DNA of 64,000 nucleotides from JANNXQ01 sp031425095 (GTDB lineage Bacteria; Verrucomicrobiota; Verrucomicrobiia; Chthoniobacterales; Chthoniobacteraceae), in the NCBI GenBank assembly GCA_031425095.1, contig JANPIS010000448.1:13356-77355 (forward strand). The letters run 5' to 3'. The translations under genes and the position numbers were made by a program. The notes below the pieces were generated by a model. It was given only the letters and a program-made list of their open reading frames with translations. It had not been told where the DNA came from and did no database searches. Positions 18,887 through 27,877 of the stretch are shown one piece after another; the first letter of the stretch is position 1; each line of letters opens with the position of its first letter.

Positions 18887-20203
18887 TCAGGCGAACTCCT
18901 GCCTCACCCATGCGAGCGCCGCCTCCCGATCGCGCAAAGCACCCTCGAGTTGCCGCGCCTCGACGGCTTCGAGGATTTCCTTGAAACGCGGACCGGATGG
19001 GAACCCGAGCGCAAGGAGGTCGCGGCCGGTGATGAGCGGCGGCGGGATCAGCGGCTCGGAGGCAAATTCCTCCCGCTTCGTCCGGAGAAAGTCGTAGTTG
19101 TCCAGCGCGCCGTGGCTGCTCGTGCAGTCCACCCGGTGCAGTTCCATCTCTTCCGCGAAATGCGGGCGCGCCATGAAACGCTTCAGCTTCGCCACGCGCA
19201 TTTGTTGCACGTCCTTGAAGGTCATGTGCTGCGCCACGATCTCGACGGTGGCATCGATTTCTTTCCGCGAAAACCGCAGGCGCGTCATGATTTCATCGGT
19301 CATCGTCGCGCCGAGCTTGTCGTGGCCGTTGAAGCGAATCCGCCCATCCACATCGACCGCGCTGGTGGCGGGCTTGCCGATGTCGTGGAGGAGCACGGAG
19401 AAAACGAGCGGTACGGTGACTTCCTCGGGCAGGAGCGAGAGCATGATCCGGGTATGCACGAAGACGTCACCCTCGGGGTGAAACTGCGGCGGTTGCTCGC
19501 AGCCCTTGAGCTTCTCCATCTCCGGCAGGATCTCGCGGAGCAGGCCGCTCTCGTCGAGCAGATCGAACCCGCGCAGCCGACGAGGGTGCAGAAGGATCTT
19601 CACCATTTCATCGCGGATGCGCTCGGCGCTCACGTCGTGGATGGCGTTCGACGTCGCACACACTGCGCCCCAGGTCGGAGGATCAATATCGAACCCGAGC
19701 ACGGTCGCGAAACGCACCGCGCGCAACATGCGCAGCCGGTCCTCCGCAATACGCGCCGCGGGATCGCCGATCGCGCGGATCAATCGGCCCGCCAGGTCGC
19801 GCTGACCACTGACGTAGTCGATGACCTCCTCGCGGATGGGGTCGAGGAACATGCCGTTCACCGTGAAGTCCCGTCGCTGCGCATCCATCTCCGGCGTGGA
19901 GAAGGTGACGCTCTGCGGATGTCGGCCATCGACGTAGAGTCCGTCGGCGCGGAAGGAAGCGACCTGAAACTCCGCGCCGCCTTCGAGGACGCAGATCACG
20001 CCGAACTGCGCGCCAACCGCCACGGTGCGGCGAAAGAGTTCCTGCACTCGCTCTGGGCTCGCGTCGGTGGCGATGTCATAGTCGTGCGGAGGCACGCCCA
20101 TGAGCCGATCGCGCACGCATCCACCGGCAAAGAGCGCGACATGCCCGGCGTCCTGCAAGTGGCGGACGATTGCGCGGGCCGAACTCTCGAGGTCATCGGG
20201 CAT
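18887..20203 (-). CDS. CCA tRNA nucleotidyltransferase / poly(A) polymerase family protein with HD domain
   Basis: This 438-residue protein starts at the ATG at 20203 (MPDDLESSARAIVRHL); an in-frame ATG at 20245 would add 14 residues. The nucleotidyltransferase head shows FAGGCVRDRLMG and the metal-binding DYDIATDASPE. The RRDFTVNGMFLDP and EDRLRMLRAVRFATVLGF blocks define the class II CCA-adding/poly(A) polymerase family. An HD domain follows (SVLLHDIGKPATS). It most likely repairs or adds the 3' CCA of tRNAs, but CCA-, A- and poly(A)-adding members cannot be separated by eye. It acts in the cytoplasm and is transcribed away from the coiled-coil pair. Confidence 0.88.
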   Translation of the reverse strand: MPDDLESSARAIVRHLQDAGHVALFAGGCVRDRLMGVPPHDYDIATDASPERVQELFRRTVAVGAQFGVICVLEGGAEFQVASFRADGLYVDGRHPQSVTFSTPEMDAQRRDFTVNGMFLDPIREEVIDYVSGQRDLAGRLIRAIGDPAARIAEDRLRMLRAVRFATVLGFDIDPPTWGAVCATSNAIHDVSAERIRDEMVKILLHPRRLRGFDLLDESGLLREILPEMEKLKGCEQPPQFHPEGDVFVHTRIMLSLLPEEVTVPLVFSVLLHDIGKPATSAVDVDGRIRFNGHDKLGATMTDEIMTRLRFSRKEIDATVEIVAQHMTFKDVQQMRVAKLKRFMARPHFAEEMELHRVDCTSSHGALDNYDFLRTKREEFASEPLIPPPLITGRDLLALGFPSGPRFKEILEAVEARQLEGALRDREAALAWVRQEFA

Positions 20204-20282
20204 GGCGAAAATCTGGCAACCACCGGTCTCCGCGGCGAGCCACATCCGCTGCGAATTGCAGGCGAAATGGTGGCATTTGCAG

Positions 20283-20321
20283 AAAAGAAAAGGGCGGCTC
20301 CCCTTTTCAGCGGAGCCGCCC
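20283..20321 (-). terminator. Rho-independent terminator downstream of the coiled-coil gene pair
   Basis: A 10-base perfect stem (GGGCGGCTCC at 20292-20301 with GGAGCCGCCC at 20312-20321) has a 10-base loop. Read on the minus strand it is followed by a T-rich run (TTTTCTTTTC). It lies 18 bases beyond the stop of the 20340-20795 gene and before the next minus-strand gene. Confidence 0.85.
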
Positions 20322-20339
20322 CAAAATTCGATCAGGAGT

Positions 20340-20795
20340 CTAGCGGAGGGCCGGAGCTTTCGCGTCCGACTTCGGAGCGTCGGCTTTTGGTTCTTCAGTC
20401 TTCGGAGCTTCCGCGGCGGGAGCTTCGGCAGCCTGCCCCGCGCGCTTGATGCCCCACTTGTCCACGATCTCCTTCGCGTCCTTGTCGTCCTTGGCGAGGT
20501 CGATCAGGTCGCTAAAGAGATTCGTATATTGCCCCTGAATCTGCTGGGCCTGCCGCACGACCTGATCGTTATTCGCAATGAGGCCGCCGAGTTCGCGCTT
20601 GGCGTTGGAGAGTGTCTCGGTCTGGCGGTCAAGATTGGTGAGCTGCCACTTCATGATCTCGGCTTGCTTGCCCGCGGTGCGGAGATCCGAGAAGAAGTTG
20701 ATCGCCAGCGCGACAGCGATGAGCGTGAGCGGGAGATGGACGCTCCCGAGGAAGGAGGGAGCCTGGGGCTCGCCGGAAAAGTCGGTGTCGTTCAT
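20340..20795 (-). CDS. Membrane-anchored coiled-coil protein of unknown function
   Basis: This 151-residue protein starts at the ATG at 20795. A short N-terminal tail is followed by one membrane segment (about residues 19-36, LPLTLIAVALAINFFSDL). A helical, probably coiled-coil domain follows to about 120, rich in Gln, Asp and Lys. The C-terminus is low-complexity Ala/Glu/Lys/Pro with PKTEEPKADAPKSDAK-type repeats. I do not recognise the family. It starts 10 bp after the stop of a second small coiled-coil membrane protein and ends before a strong terminator, so the two form a two-gene unit and may form a complex. Confidence 0.75.
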   Translation of the reverse strand: MNDTDFSGEPQAPSFLGSVHLPLTLIAVALAINFFSDLRTAGKQAEIMKWQLTNLDRQTETLSNAKRELGGLIANNDQVVRQAQQIQGQYTNLFSDLIDLAKDDKDAKEIVDKWGIKRAGQAAEAPAAEAPKTEEPKADAPKSDAKAPALR

Positions 20796-20805
20796 TGGGG
20801 ATTCC

Positions 20806-21219
20806 TTATTTGGGGTTCGTCGCGGGAGTCGTGTTTGGGGGCGCGGAGTTCGCCTTTGGCTGCTCTTCGAGGAGCTTCTTGATCTGCTCCTTGTCCGAGT
20901 CGGTGACCTGCACGCCATACTTCGCGAGGAGGGCGAAGATGCGGGCGTTGTTCCCGCGCATGCCGACGATCTTGAGGCTGCCGATGACCTGCGGCCCGAG
21001 CTGCTGAGAAAGCTGCGTGGCCGTATTCACCTGCTGCTGCATCGCCTGGATCTGCTGCTTCTGGAGCTCGATCTCCTGCTGCTGCGTCTGGATGTCCTGA
21101 GTCTGCATTTGCAACTGGCCCTGGAGCTTCAGGTTCGAGCTGGATCGGAAAAAGGTGATCAAGCTGAGGAGCGCCATTAAGGCGGCGGTGGCGGTGGACG
21201 CGATGGCAGGAGGACTCAT
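20806..21219 (-). CDS. Small membrane protein with Gln-rich coiled coil
   Basis: This 137-residue protein has an N-terminal hydrophobic segment (about residues 5-24) that could be a signal anchor. A long Gln-rich coiled coil follows (QLQMQTQDIQTQQQEIELQKQQ, residues 34-70). A compact domain (about 75-118) carries LGPQVIGSLKIVGMRGNNARIFALLAKYGV, and the tail is Pro/Thr/Asn-rich. The family is not recognised. It is the first gene of a two-gene unit with the similar coiled-coil membrane protein downstream. The matched topology suggests hetero-oligomerisation in the envelope. Confidence 0.72.
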   Translation of the reverse strand: MSPPAIASTATAALMALLSLITFFRSSSNLKLQGQLQMQTQDIQTQQQEIELQKQQIQAMQQQVNTATQLSQQLGPQVIGSLKIVGMRGNNARIFALLAKYGVQVTDSDKEQIKKLLEEQPKANSAPPNTTPATNPK

Positions 21220-21358
21220 GGGGGCGGCTGTTCTCGATTAAGGTTTGGCGGGCGTCAAGGCCCAACAGTGGAATGACAAAGGTGAAGGTCGAAACACAGT
21301 CCGCGGCAAGGAGCACGGACGGTGCCTGCTCAACCGACGGGCTCCGCGCCGCTCTTTC

Positions 21359-22501
21359 TCACGCACGCTGCGCAGGCGCTGTCGTTTCTCGCGCTTTCAG
21401 TTCCACGCCGAGGACGATCCGGGCGGGCTCCGAAGGGAGCGGCTCGCGCACCATGCGATCGATCTGCTGCACCGCGGCGGCTCCGAGTTCTTCGATCGGA
21501 ATGCGAACGGTACTCAGCTGGCGCTGCATGTAGCGCGCGCAAGGATCATCGCCACAGCCAATGACGCTGAGCTGTCCGGGCGTATCGATGCCGAGGCTGG
21601 CGGCCATGGCGAGCACCGCGGACGCGGCGCCGTCGCTCATGCAAAAGACCGCCGTCGGGGCCGGCTTGTGCGTCAGCATTTCCCGAAGCTCCGCCGGTTC
21701 CTCATCCGCCGCCAGACTTCCATAGACGATGTTGTGCGCTTCGAGCGGGATCCGCAGTTCCTCGCACGCCACGCGCACTCCGCGGTTCAACTCGAGGATC
21801 GGCCAATCGCTCGTGCCGAACGCTCCCGAAACGATGGCGATGTGCCGGTGCCCGAGTTGCACGAGGTGCTCAATCGCGAGTCGTGCGGCGCGCGCGTAAT
21901 CGGGCACGATACTGATCACACCAGACACCGGCGCGTCGTAGCCGACACTCACCACAGGGAAGCCACGCTTGTTCAGGGTCTGCAGGAGCGAGCTGTTCGG
22001 GCTCCCGTAGCAAATGAACTTCGACACTACTCCCGAGCGCACCGCGTGCGGGAGAGTCTCCAAATCCGTGAGGTAGTCGTACTGTTCGCGATAATCGCAG
22101 ACGGTCAAAGAATGCGCATCATCCGGCACGGCCCCGAAAGCGCCGCCAATCATCCGCGCGCAAATGGGACGCGCGACCCCCTTGGCGACTTGATCCGACA
22201 TAAGCAGACAAAAGTCGCCAAACTCCGGATACATCCGGACGACGGCCCGCAGGTCGTTCGGGATGTAGCCCAGCTCGCGACACACTTTGAAAACGCGCTC
22301 CCGCGTCTTCTCGCTCACGCGGATTCCGTAGTCGCGATCGTTCAGCAGCGACGAAATGGCGCCCTGAGAAACACCCGCCTGCTTGGCGATCTGCGCCATG
22401 GTGATGTTTTTCTGGAGGTCGCCCAATTTCATCGGTCCTTTGCCACCCGCGATCGGGCCGGAATCCGGATCCGGCGACGCTGCCTCATTGGGCGATTTCA
22501 T
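21359..22501 (-). CDS. LacI-family transcriptional regulator
   Basis: This protein of about 380 residues starts at the ATG at 22501; a TTG at 22525 and a later ATG at 22432 are alternatives. A helix-turn-helix of LacI type follows the N-terminal tail (ITMAQIAKQAGVSQGAISSLL), with the hinge region RVFKVCRELGYIPND. A periplasmic-binding-protein-like effector domain fills the rest, with AIEHLVQLGHRHIAIVSG and PTAVFCMSDGAASAVLAMAA. It should bind an operator as a dimer and respond to a small molecule, usually a sugar. No sugar operon is adjacent, so the target and effector are unknown. Confidence 0.92.
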   Translation of the reverse strand: MKSPNEAASPDPDSGPIAGGKGPMKLGDLQKNITMAQIAKQAGVSQGAISSLLNDRDYGIRVSEKTRERVFKVCRELGYIPNDLRAVVRMYPEFGDFCLLMSDQVAKGVARPICARMIGGAFGAVPDDAHSLTVCDYREQYDYLTDLETLPHAVRSGVVSKFICYGSPNSSLLQTLNKRGFPVVSVGYDAPVSGVISIVPDYARAARLAIEHLVQLGHRHIAIVSGAFGTSDWPILELNRGVRVACEELRIPLEAHNIVYGSLAADEEPAELREMLTHKPAPTAVFCMSDGAASAVLAMAASLGIDTPGQLSVIGCGDDPCARYMQRQLSTVRIPIEELGAAAVQQIDRMVREPLPSEPARIVLGVELKARETTAPAQRA

Positions 22502-22679
22502 GATTCGGATTGAGTAGATTCCCAAGCGGCTTTCACAAGCTCAAAATCCGGCGGGGATAAGAAAATTAGGCCCCGCCCGAACTCACTTACTCCGAGTGCA
22601 ATGGAGAGTATTTTCTGTAATTTCGAGCGCCATCCAAAGCCACCTCCCCACGCCCCGTCGAATCGCTTACCCGGATCGC

Positions 22680-24194
22680 TCAGTCGTGGCGCAGGAGCAT
22701 CGTACGGGTGTCTGGAAAGCGCGCCATCACCGAGTATTGCCTGGCCAGGAGCGGCGTAGCATCCGCGTCGAAAACGTAAGCATACTGCTCATCTCCGCGG
22801 CGGTCGTTCACACGGGCGAGCGGCGCCAGCCACGAGCCAGGACCGGTCACGCGGTAAAATGTGAAGGACGGGAGAAACAACCAATCCACGGCAAGGCGAG
22901 GCTCCGCGGCAGTCTTTCGGGAAAGATGATCACGAACGATGAGTTCGAGGACCGCGCGGTTGTTCGCGTCGTAGGCCCAAGTGTGGGAGGTGAGGAGATT
23001 GTAAGTGAGCGCGAAGTGCAACGTGCCGAGCACTACGGTCGCGCCAGCGCCGACATTGAGACCGCGGTCCATCCAGCGAGCGGGAAATCCGCGTCGCAAG
23101 TCCGCCATCGAAAACGCGAGTGCCGCGACGGCGAGCGGGACAAAGGACAGGGCTCCACGCTCAATCGGGAAGAGCGAACGACCGAGCGCGTGACCCACGA
23201 TCGGAAGCAACGCGCTGCCCGCGAGGAGGAAGGTGAAGGCCACGCCCAGCCCCACGCAGCGTCGCCGCGCAGCCCACCAGAGCCCCGCGCCACACACGAT
23301 CGCGAGTACCACCGTAGCGGCTAGAGACAGAAACCCCGCCACCACCGACGCATAGGGAGCGCGATAGAGCGAGCACTCCACCAGGCTCCCCACCGTGTCC
23401 TGCAAGAACCCGTGCGTTCCGCCGAAGTACAACTCGCCGCGCTTCGCAAGGGAACCAAGGTGGGAAAGCACGAGGCCGGAAAAAACTCCACTGCATAACA
23501 ACACCGCGACCGCCAGGCCGGGCACCCGACGGAATCCGCGAGGAAAACAGAGCGCCGCCACCACGGCAAGCAGCGCGACGAAGAAGAAGAGGAACGAGAA
23601 ATTTGCCAGCACGGTGAGCGCTCCCGCAGCGATCGAACCGAGCACCCACCAGCGACGACGCGTGAGTGCGCGCTCCTCCACGCCCACCGCGAGCATCCAG
23701 AGGCTCGCGGCCATCCCGGCCAGCGCCAGTCCGTATCCGCGCGCCAGGCAGAAGTAATCGAGCACGAACGGATTCATCTGCATCGCCACAAAACCGCCAC
23801 CCTGCAGCGCGGAATGCCGAAGTTTGCAGAGCAGCGCGAGACCGCACCCGAGGTACACGAGATGCCCGAGCAGATTCGGCAACCGCAACGCCAGCTCCGT
23901 GCTGCCCAGCATTCGCGCGCTCGCTTCCATCAGCCACGTATTCAGCCAGTGATGACTTGCCACCTCCCGGAACGCCGGCTCCCACGTGAAGATGGCAAAG
24001 CTCAGGCTCTCATCGTGGACAAAAGGATAAGTCGCTGCGCGGTAAACGGAGCCCGCGAGGAGCAGCACGGAAACTGCGAACAGAATCTGCCAGAGCCGTG
24101 GATGCATGGAGGCACGACCCGCGCGCGGCGGATCGATGCTTTCGATGTCATTGGCAGTCTCCATGGGGCTGCCTCCGTCCGTAGCGAAGGGCAT
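22680..24194 (-). CDS. Polytopic membrane protein, GT-C/GT39-like glycosyltransferase
   Basis: This protein of about 504 residues has around ten to twelve hydrophobic segments and starts at an ATG at 24194; a second ATG at 24164 is possible. After the first membrane segment comes an external loop with TYPFVHDESLSF, which fits the D-E motif of GT-C glycosyltransferases such as ArnT and protein O-mannosyltransferases. The LARGYGLAL segment after the third or fourth helix is also common in these enzymes. The C-terminal 100 residues are soluble. It would use a polyprenyl-phosphate sugar donor at the membrane. Substrate and acceptor are unknown. It lies 46 bp downstream of a secreted helical-repeat protein on the same strand. 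Confidence 0.7.
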   Translation of the reverse strand: MPFATDGGSPMETANDIESIDPPRAGRASMHPRLWQILFAVSVLLLAGSVYRAATYPFVHDESLSFAIFTWEPAFREVASHHWLNTWLMEASARMLGSTELALRLPNLLGHLVYLGCGLALLCKLRHSALQGGGFVAMQMNPFVLDYFCLARGYGLALAGMAASLWMLAVGVEERALTRRRWWVLGSIAAGALTVLANFSFLFFFVALLAVVAALCFPRGFRRVPGLAVAVLLCSGVFSGLVLSHLGSLAKRGELYFGGTHGFLQDTVGSLVECSLYRAPYASVVAGFLSLAATVVLAIVCGAGLWWAARRRCVGLGVAFTFLLAGSALLPIVGHALGRSLFPIERGALSFVPLAVAALAFSMADLRRGFPARWMDRGLNVGAGATVVLGTLHFALTYNLLTSHTWAYDANNRAVLELIVRDHLSRKTAAEPRLAVDWLFLPSFTFYRVTGPGSWLAPLARVNDRRGDEQYAYVFDADATPLLARQYSVMARFPDTRTMLLRHD

Positions 24195-24240
24195 GCCCGG
24201 CGTGTACCGCCCGCGACATCCGTCCGCTCTCCACCCGCGC

Positions 24241-26163
24241 CTATTCCTGCGGCAGCACGCGTTTCACGAGCCGACCGATCGCCTCGCCGGCGAATTCACT
24301 CTGCGGGTACAGCTTCTGCGCCTTGAGATACCACGCGAGGCTCGAGCCGATCTGCTCCTGCTTCTCGAGATCCTGCGCCGCGCGCACCGTGCGCACGAAA
24401 TCCGCCGCCTGCGTGGTGAGGCTCGCGCGCTGCTGATTGAGCCTCGTGTCGTCGGGGAATTGCGCGAACGCCTTCTCCACGCTCTCCCACGCGCCGGCGT
24501 AGTTGCTCTGCCGCGCCATTTCGTCGGCCCGCAGCAGAGCGGTCTCGATCGACTTCATGTGCTCGAGCACTTCCTGCAATTGCTTCTGTCGATCGGGATA
24601 CGTCGCCAGCGCCGCGATGAACCGTCCACTGTCGGTGTAAATCTGCCGGTAATTTTTCTGGCTCAGCAGTTGGTCGAAATCGATCACCGCCTTCTGCTGC
24701 ACATCGCCCTGGGAGAAGATCAGCTTGGAGACTTCCGTGAGTTCCGGGTTGCGCGGCCAGGCCTCGGTCGCCGCGGTGAGCGCGGCCTCCAGCGCCGGAC
24801 GATCACCGCCGATCGCGGCGTTGCGCGCCTTGGCGATTTGGAAAGACGCAAGCTGCCGCGCCGTCTCGATCGCGGCCGTCGGCTTCGAGCTGTCGAAGTC
24901 TTTCGCGATCACCGCGAGCTCCTTCACCAGCGTTTCCGCCAGCGTGTAATCCTTCACGTCGAGCGCGCTGATGAGTTGGAACCCCTTGTGTGAGAAATCG
25001 ACGACGCGCCGCTTCTTCTCGCGCGGCAGAGTGCGGATCTCGGGCATGAATTCACCGACCGTGAAGGCCTCGGCCAGCCGCTTGGTCGCGCTGTCGAGTT
25101 CGCTCTTCTCGAGCAGAAACTCGAACGCCCGAATGCCTTCCCGCACGTCACGCACCGCTTCGTTGGCCAGCGAGTCGAGCACGCTCACCGTCGGCGGCTG
25201 GCCACTGCTGCGCGCGAAGAGCTCGGTCGCGTCCTTGCCGAGATTGAGCTTGGAGTCGCCGTCGGTGAAAAGCGCGCGATAGAAGCGCGAAGCCATCAGC
25301 ACGTGCTGATAGCGCCGCTGGAGGAAGAATTGCACCATCAACGCCTGGAACTCGACCTTTGCCTGGATCTCGCTCAGCGCCCGCTTCGCTTCATTGGCCT
25401 TGATCGCGGCCTCGAGTTCCGCCAGTTCGACCGCCGCGCGGCCCTGCTGCGCCGCGGATTTCACGACCTCGCTCGTCGTGCCGGTGCCGGTCGCCGTTTT
25501 CTGCGTGTTGCTCGTGGTCGTCGTCGATTCGAGTGAGCCACCGGTATTGGAAGTCGCGAGCTTGAAGTACGCGCTGTGCCGCGCATGCCGCAGCGTTTCG
25601 TTCGCCGAGGTCAGCCGCGCCTGCTGCCGCTGCGCCAGCCACACTGTGTACACGGCGTCGGCCAGCGACGCGCAGAGCCGCGCATCGGCGTCGTAATTCG
25701 AAGCGTTGAAGAGCAGCCGGAAGGAGTAATCGACGTTCGCCTTGTTCGCCTGACTTGGCGCGAGTCGCACCAGCACTTCCGCGATCAGCGCCTGATAGCG
25801 CCGATCCGTCTCCGAGGTCTCCTCAGGCGCGTTCAGATACTTTTCGAACCGCGCCTGGAAGAGCCGGTTGTTGTTCACGTTCCAGCTCCGTCCATCCCAT
25901 GAAAGAATCTCGGAACCCGGATCGAAGGCCGGCACATCGCGTCCGAGAAAACTCCCCGGCTGAGACTTGGCCGGAGCGGTAACGGACGACGGCGGCAGCG
26001 GCGCGGCGGGGGCCGCAGGCGGCGCATCGGGCACCTGCGCTGGAGCCGCGCAGGCGAACATCCAACATCCAACATTCAACATCCAACATCCAAGGCCCGG
26101 AGTGCGCGTCCGCCCGCCGATTCGATGTTGGATGTTGGATGTTGAGTGTTGGATGTTCCTCAT
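24241..26163 (-). CDS. Secreted helical-repeat (TPR-like) protein with a repeat-derived N-terminus
   Basis: This 640-residue protein starts at the ATG at 26163, two bases after the stop of the upstream gene, consistent with coupled translation. Residues 3-36 are encoded by a 103-bp palindromic repeat. The hydrophobic part it contributes (GLGCWMLNVGCWMFACAAPAQ) reads like the core and cleavage site of a signal peptide. A Pro/Ala linker (about 45-65) follows, and the rest is mostly helical, with probable TPR-like repeats near the C-terminus (YAGAWESVEKAFAQFPDDTRLNQQRASL). The family is not recognised. The protein is probably exported to the periplasm. Confidence 0.75.
   Translation of the reverse strand: MRNIQHSTSNIQHRIGGRTRTPGLGCWMLNVGCWMFACAAPAQVPDAPPAAPAAPLPPSSVTAPAKSQPGSFLGRDVPAFDPGSEILSWDGRSWNVNNNRLFQARFEKYLNAPEETSETDRRYQALIAEVLVRLAPSQANKANVDYSFRLLFNASNYDADARLCASLADAVYTVWLAQRQQARLTSANETLRHARHSAYFKLATSNTGGSLESTTTTSNTQKTATGTGTTSEVVKSAAQQGRAAVELAELEAAIKANEAKRALSEIQAKVEFQALMVQFFLQRRYQHVLMASRFYRALFTDGDSKLNLGKDATELFARSSGQPPTVSVLDSLANEAVRDVREGIRAFEFLLEKSELDSATKRLAEAFTVGEFMPEIRTLPREKKRRVVDFSHKGFQLISALDVKDYTLAETLVKELAVIAKDFDSSKPTAAIETARQLASFQIAKARNAAIGGDRPALEAALTAATEAWPRNPELTEVSKLIFSQGDVQQKAVIDFDQLLSQKNYRQIYTDSGRFIAALATYPDRQKQLQEVLEHMKSIETALLRADEMARQSNYAGAWESVEKAFAQFPDDTRLNQQRASLTTQAADFVRTVRAAQDLEKQEQIGSSLAWYLKAQKLYPQSEFAGEAIGRLVKRVLPQE
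26056..26158. repeat. 38-bp inverted repeat (CATCCAACATCCAACA family) inside a coding region
   Basis: Arms at 26056-26093 and 26121-26158 match as reverse complements in 34 of 38 positions, built from CATCCAACA and CATTCAACA units, with a 27-base loop. The element lies at the 5' end of the 24241-26163 gene and is read through in frame. Its unit style resembles the TTGAGTGTTGAG repeat at 13946-14045. A hairpin of this size just after the start codon could influence translation. Confidence 0.85.
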
Positions 26164-26165
26164 CG

Positions 26166-26561
26166 CTAAGCCTTCTTCACGTCCTGCGCCCGCAGGACTC
26201 CTTTTTCGCCGACCTCGATTTTGAAAATGAACCGCTGCCCACGCTCGATATTCACGCTCCCGAAGGACGCCGGCACGAGGATCGCCACCACTTCCCCATT
26301 CGGTGCATCGACCGCAAAGAGCCGGCCCGCGGTCGGCGACCACTCGAGCTGTTTCAGCACCGTGCCGTCCACCTTGTACACATTCCCCCGAAGACTGTTC
26401 GCGTTCTCGAGGTAATCCTTCACCGGCAGCGACGACACCGTGCGATACGGATCACTCACCCGGCCGAAAAGAAAATAGCCGCCGCCAATCGCCGCCAGCA
26501 AAGCCACCACGGCGGCCATGAGCCAGGCGGGGTGAACGGAGGAACTGGCGCGTCGAGCCAT
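26166..26561 (-). CDS. Small single-pass membrane protein with OB-like domain
   Basis: This 131-residue protein has one membrane segment (residues 12-33, AWLMAAVVALLAAIGGGYFLF) followed by an external beta-rich domain. The strand pattern (LRGNVYKVDGTV, GRLFAV, EVVAILVP, GQRFIFKIEV) resembles an OB fold, but this is inference. The start is an ATG at 26561. Its stop is two bases before the start of the secreted helical-repeat protein, so the two are probably made together and may interact in the envelope. Confidence 0.72.
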   Translation of the reverse strand: MARRASSSVHPAWLMAAVVALLAAIGGGYFLFGRVSDPYRTVSSLPVKDYLENANSLRGNVYKVDGTVLKQLEWSPTAGRLFAVDAPNGEVVAILVPASFGSVNIERGQRFIFKIEVGEKGVLRAQDVKKA

Positions 26562-26681
26562 GCGGGAAGTGAAGGTGAAAAGCCGGGCGTGAAAAGTGGA
26601 ATGTGGCGGGAACGCCGACCGGTCGTTGGGATTCGCGATCGCTTGCCGTTTTCCCAGACTACATGGGAACAGCCGCGTTCA

Positions 26682-27800
26682 TCATTTGATGACGCCGAAA
26701 TGCGGACGAAACGGCCAGTACACGAAGACGCCGCGCCCGACGATGTTCCGTTGCGGCACCGGCCCCCAATCGCGGCTATCCGAGCTGTGGTAGGTGTTGT
26801 CGCCGAGCGCAAAGTAGTTTTCCGCCGGCACCTTGAAGCTCTGCTCCGGCGAACGCATGATCGGCATCAGGAAGCTCGGGAAGCCGTTCGCGTAGCCGCC
26901 GTATTCGTTCTTCTGCGACATCACCCGCGCGAAGGATTCGCCCGGCGCCGGTTGGTCGCCGATAAAGAGCCGCGGCGGATCGATGCGCATCTCGTCGCCC
27001 GGCTCGCCGGCCAGCCGCTTGATGTAAAACTGCGAGGGCGCCGCTGGATTGCTCCGATTTTCCAGCGTCTCGATGCCGGCCGTATTGAAGACGAACACTT
27101 CCTCCCGACGCGGCTTGCGGAAGTGGTAGGTGAATTTGTCCACGAACACGTGATCCCCCGTCTCGTGGTAACCCCGTGCGATTGGCTCGCCTTCGCGGAG
27201 CTTCCGTCCCGGGCGGATGTAGAAATGATCGCGCGCCGTCGCCAGTGGGATGTGAATCATGTACTCGTTCCGATTCGTCCGCACTCGCGTGTAGTCGAAC
27301 ACGACGAAGCGATTCGCCTCCTGCACGGTCTCGATCATCTCGTCCGCCTTCGCCGCCACATCCACCCAGGTCCGCCCGCGCCAGATCGCATCCCAGACGC
27401 GCACCACCGGATTCGGCGGCGGCGCCTGCAGCGGATAGCCGATGATCCCGTTGAGCGTGGGAAACATCGACCCAGTCGGGATCGTGAAGGGCTGGATGAA
27501 ATACGTGCGCACGCCGAGCGCGACGACGATCGCGACGAGGAAGACCTCCACATTCTCGCGCCACGCGGCGTTGCTCACCGGCGGGATATTCGCATGGCAG
27601 AGCGCATCGAGATCGCGGGCCGCTGCCTCGACCTGCTCCTTGCTCTTCGCCTTCGTCGCCTGCTCCAGCTTCTCGATCGCCGCCTCGAAGCTCACCCCCT
27701 GCTCCGGACTCCAGATGTCGCTCTTGTAGGCGAGCACCTTGCGCGCGTCTTTGGCAAATTGCCGGCCGTGCTTCAAATAGCGGGGAGTGAGGAAAAACAT
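26682..27800 (-). CDS. lepB: Signal peptidase I
   Basis: This 372-residue membrane protease removes signal peptides from exported proteins. An unusual cytoplasmic N-terminal region of about 80 residues precedes the membrane segment (VEVFLVAIVVALGVRTYF). The catalytic serine is S111 in PTGSMFPTL and the general base is K261 in YIKRLAGEPGD. The conserved GDNTYHSSDSRDWGPVP box is near the C-terminus. The spacing between serine and lysine (about 150 residues) is longer than in short Gram-positive enzymes and implies an extra periplasmic insertion. It probably serves the many secreted proteins in this window. Confidence 0.95.
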   Translation of the reverse strand: MFFLTPRYLKHGRQFAKDARKVLAYKSDIWSPEQGVSFEAAIEKLEQATKAKSKEQVEAAARDLDALCHANIPPVSNAAWRENVEVFLVAIVVALGVRTYFIQPFTIPTGSMFPTLNGIIGYPLQAPPPNPVVRVWDAIWRGRTWVDVAAKADEMIETVQEANRFVVFDYTRVRTNRNEYMIHIPLATARDHFYIRPGRKLREGEPIARGYHETGDHVFVDKFTYHFRKPRREEVFVFNTAGIETLENRSNPAAPSQFYIKRLAGEPGDEMRIDPPRLFIGDQPAPGESFARVMSQKNEYGGYANGFPSFLMPIMRSPEQSFKVPAENYFALGDNTYHSSDSRDWGPVPQRNIVGRGVFVYWPFRPHFGVIK

Positions 27801-27877
27801 GAGCCGCGCCTTGTAGCCCGCAGTCCGTGGGGCAGCAAGGGGCGATTACTCCGCCCCACCTGCTTCCCGAGCGCCCG

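Noticed and set aside
18950..20449. 499-codon plus-strand open frame opposite the CCA-adding enzyme gene
   Set aside because: It is the antisense of a well-conserved nucleotidyltransferase gene and also reads through the terminator region.
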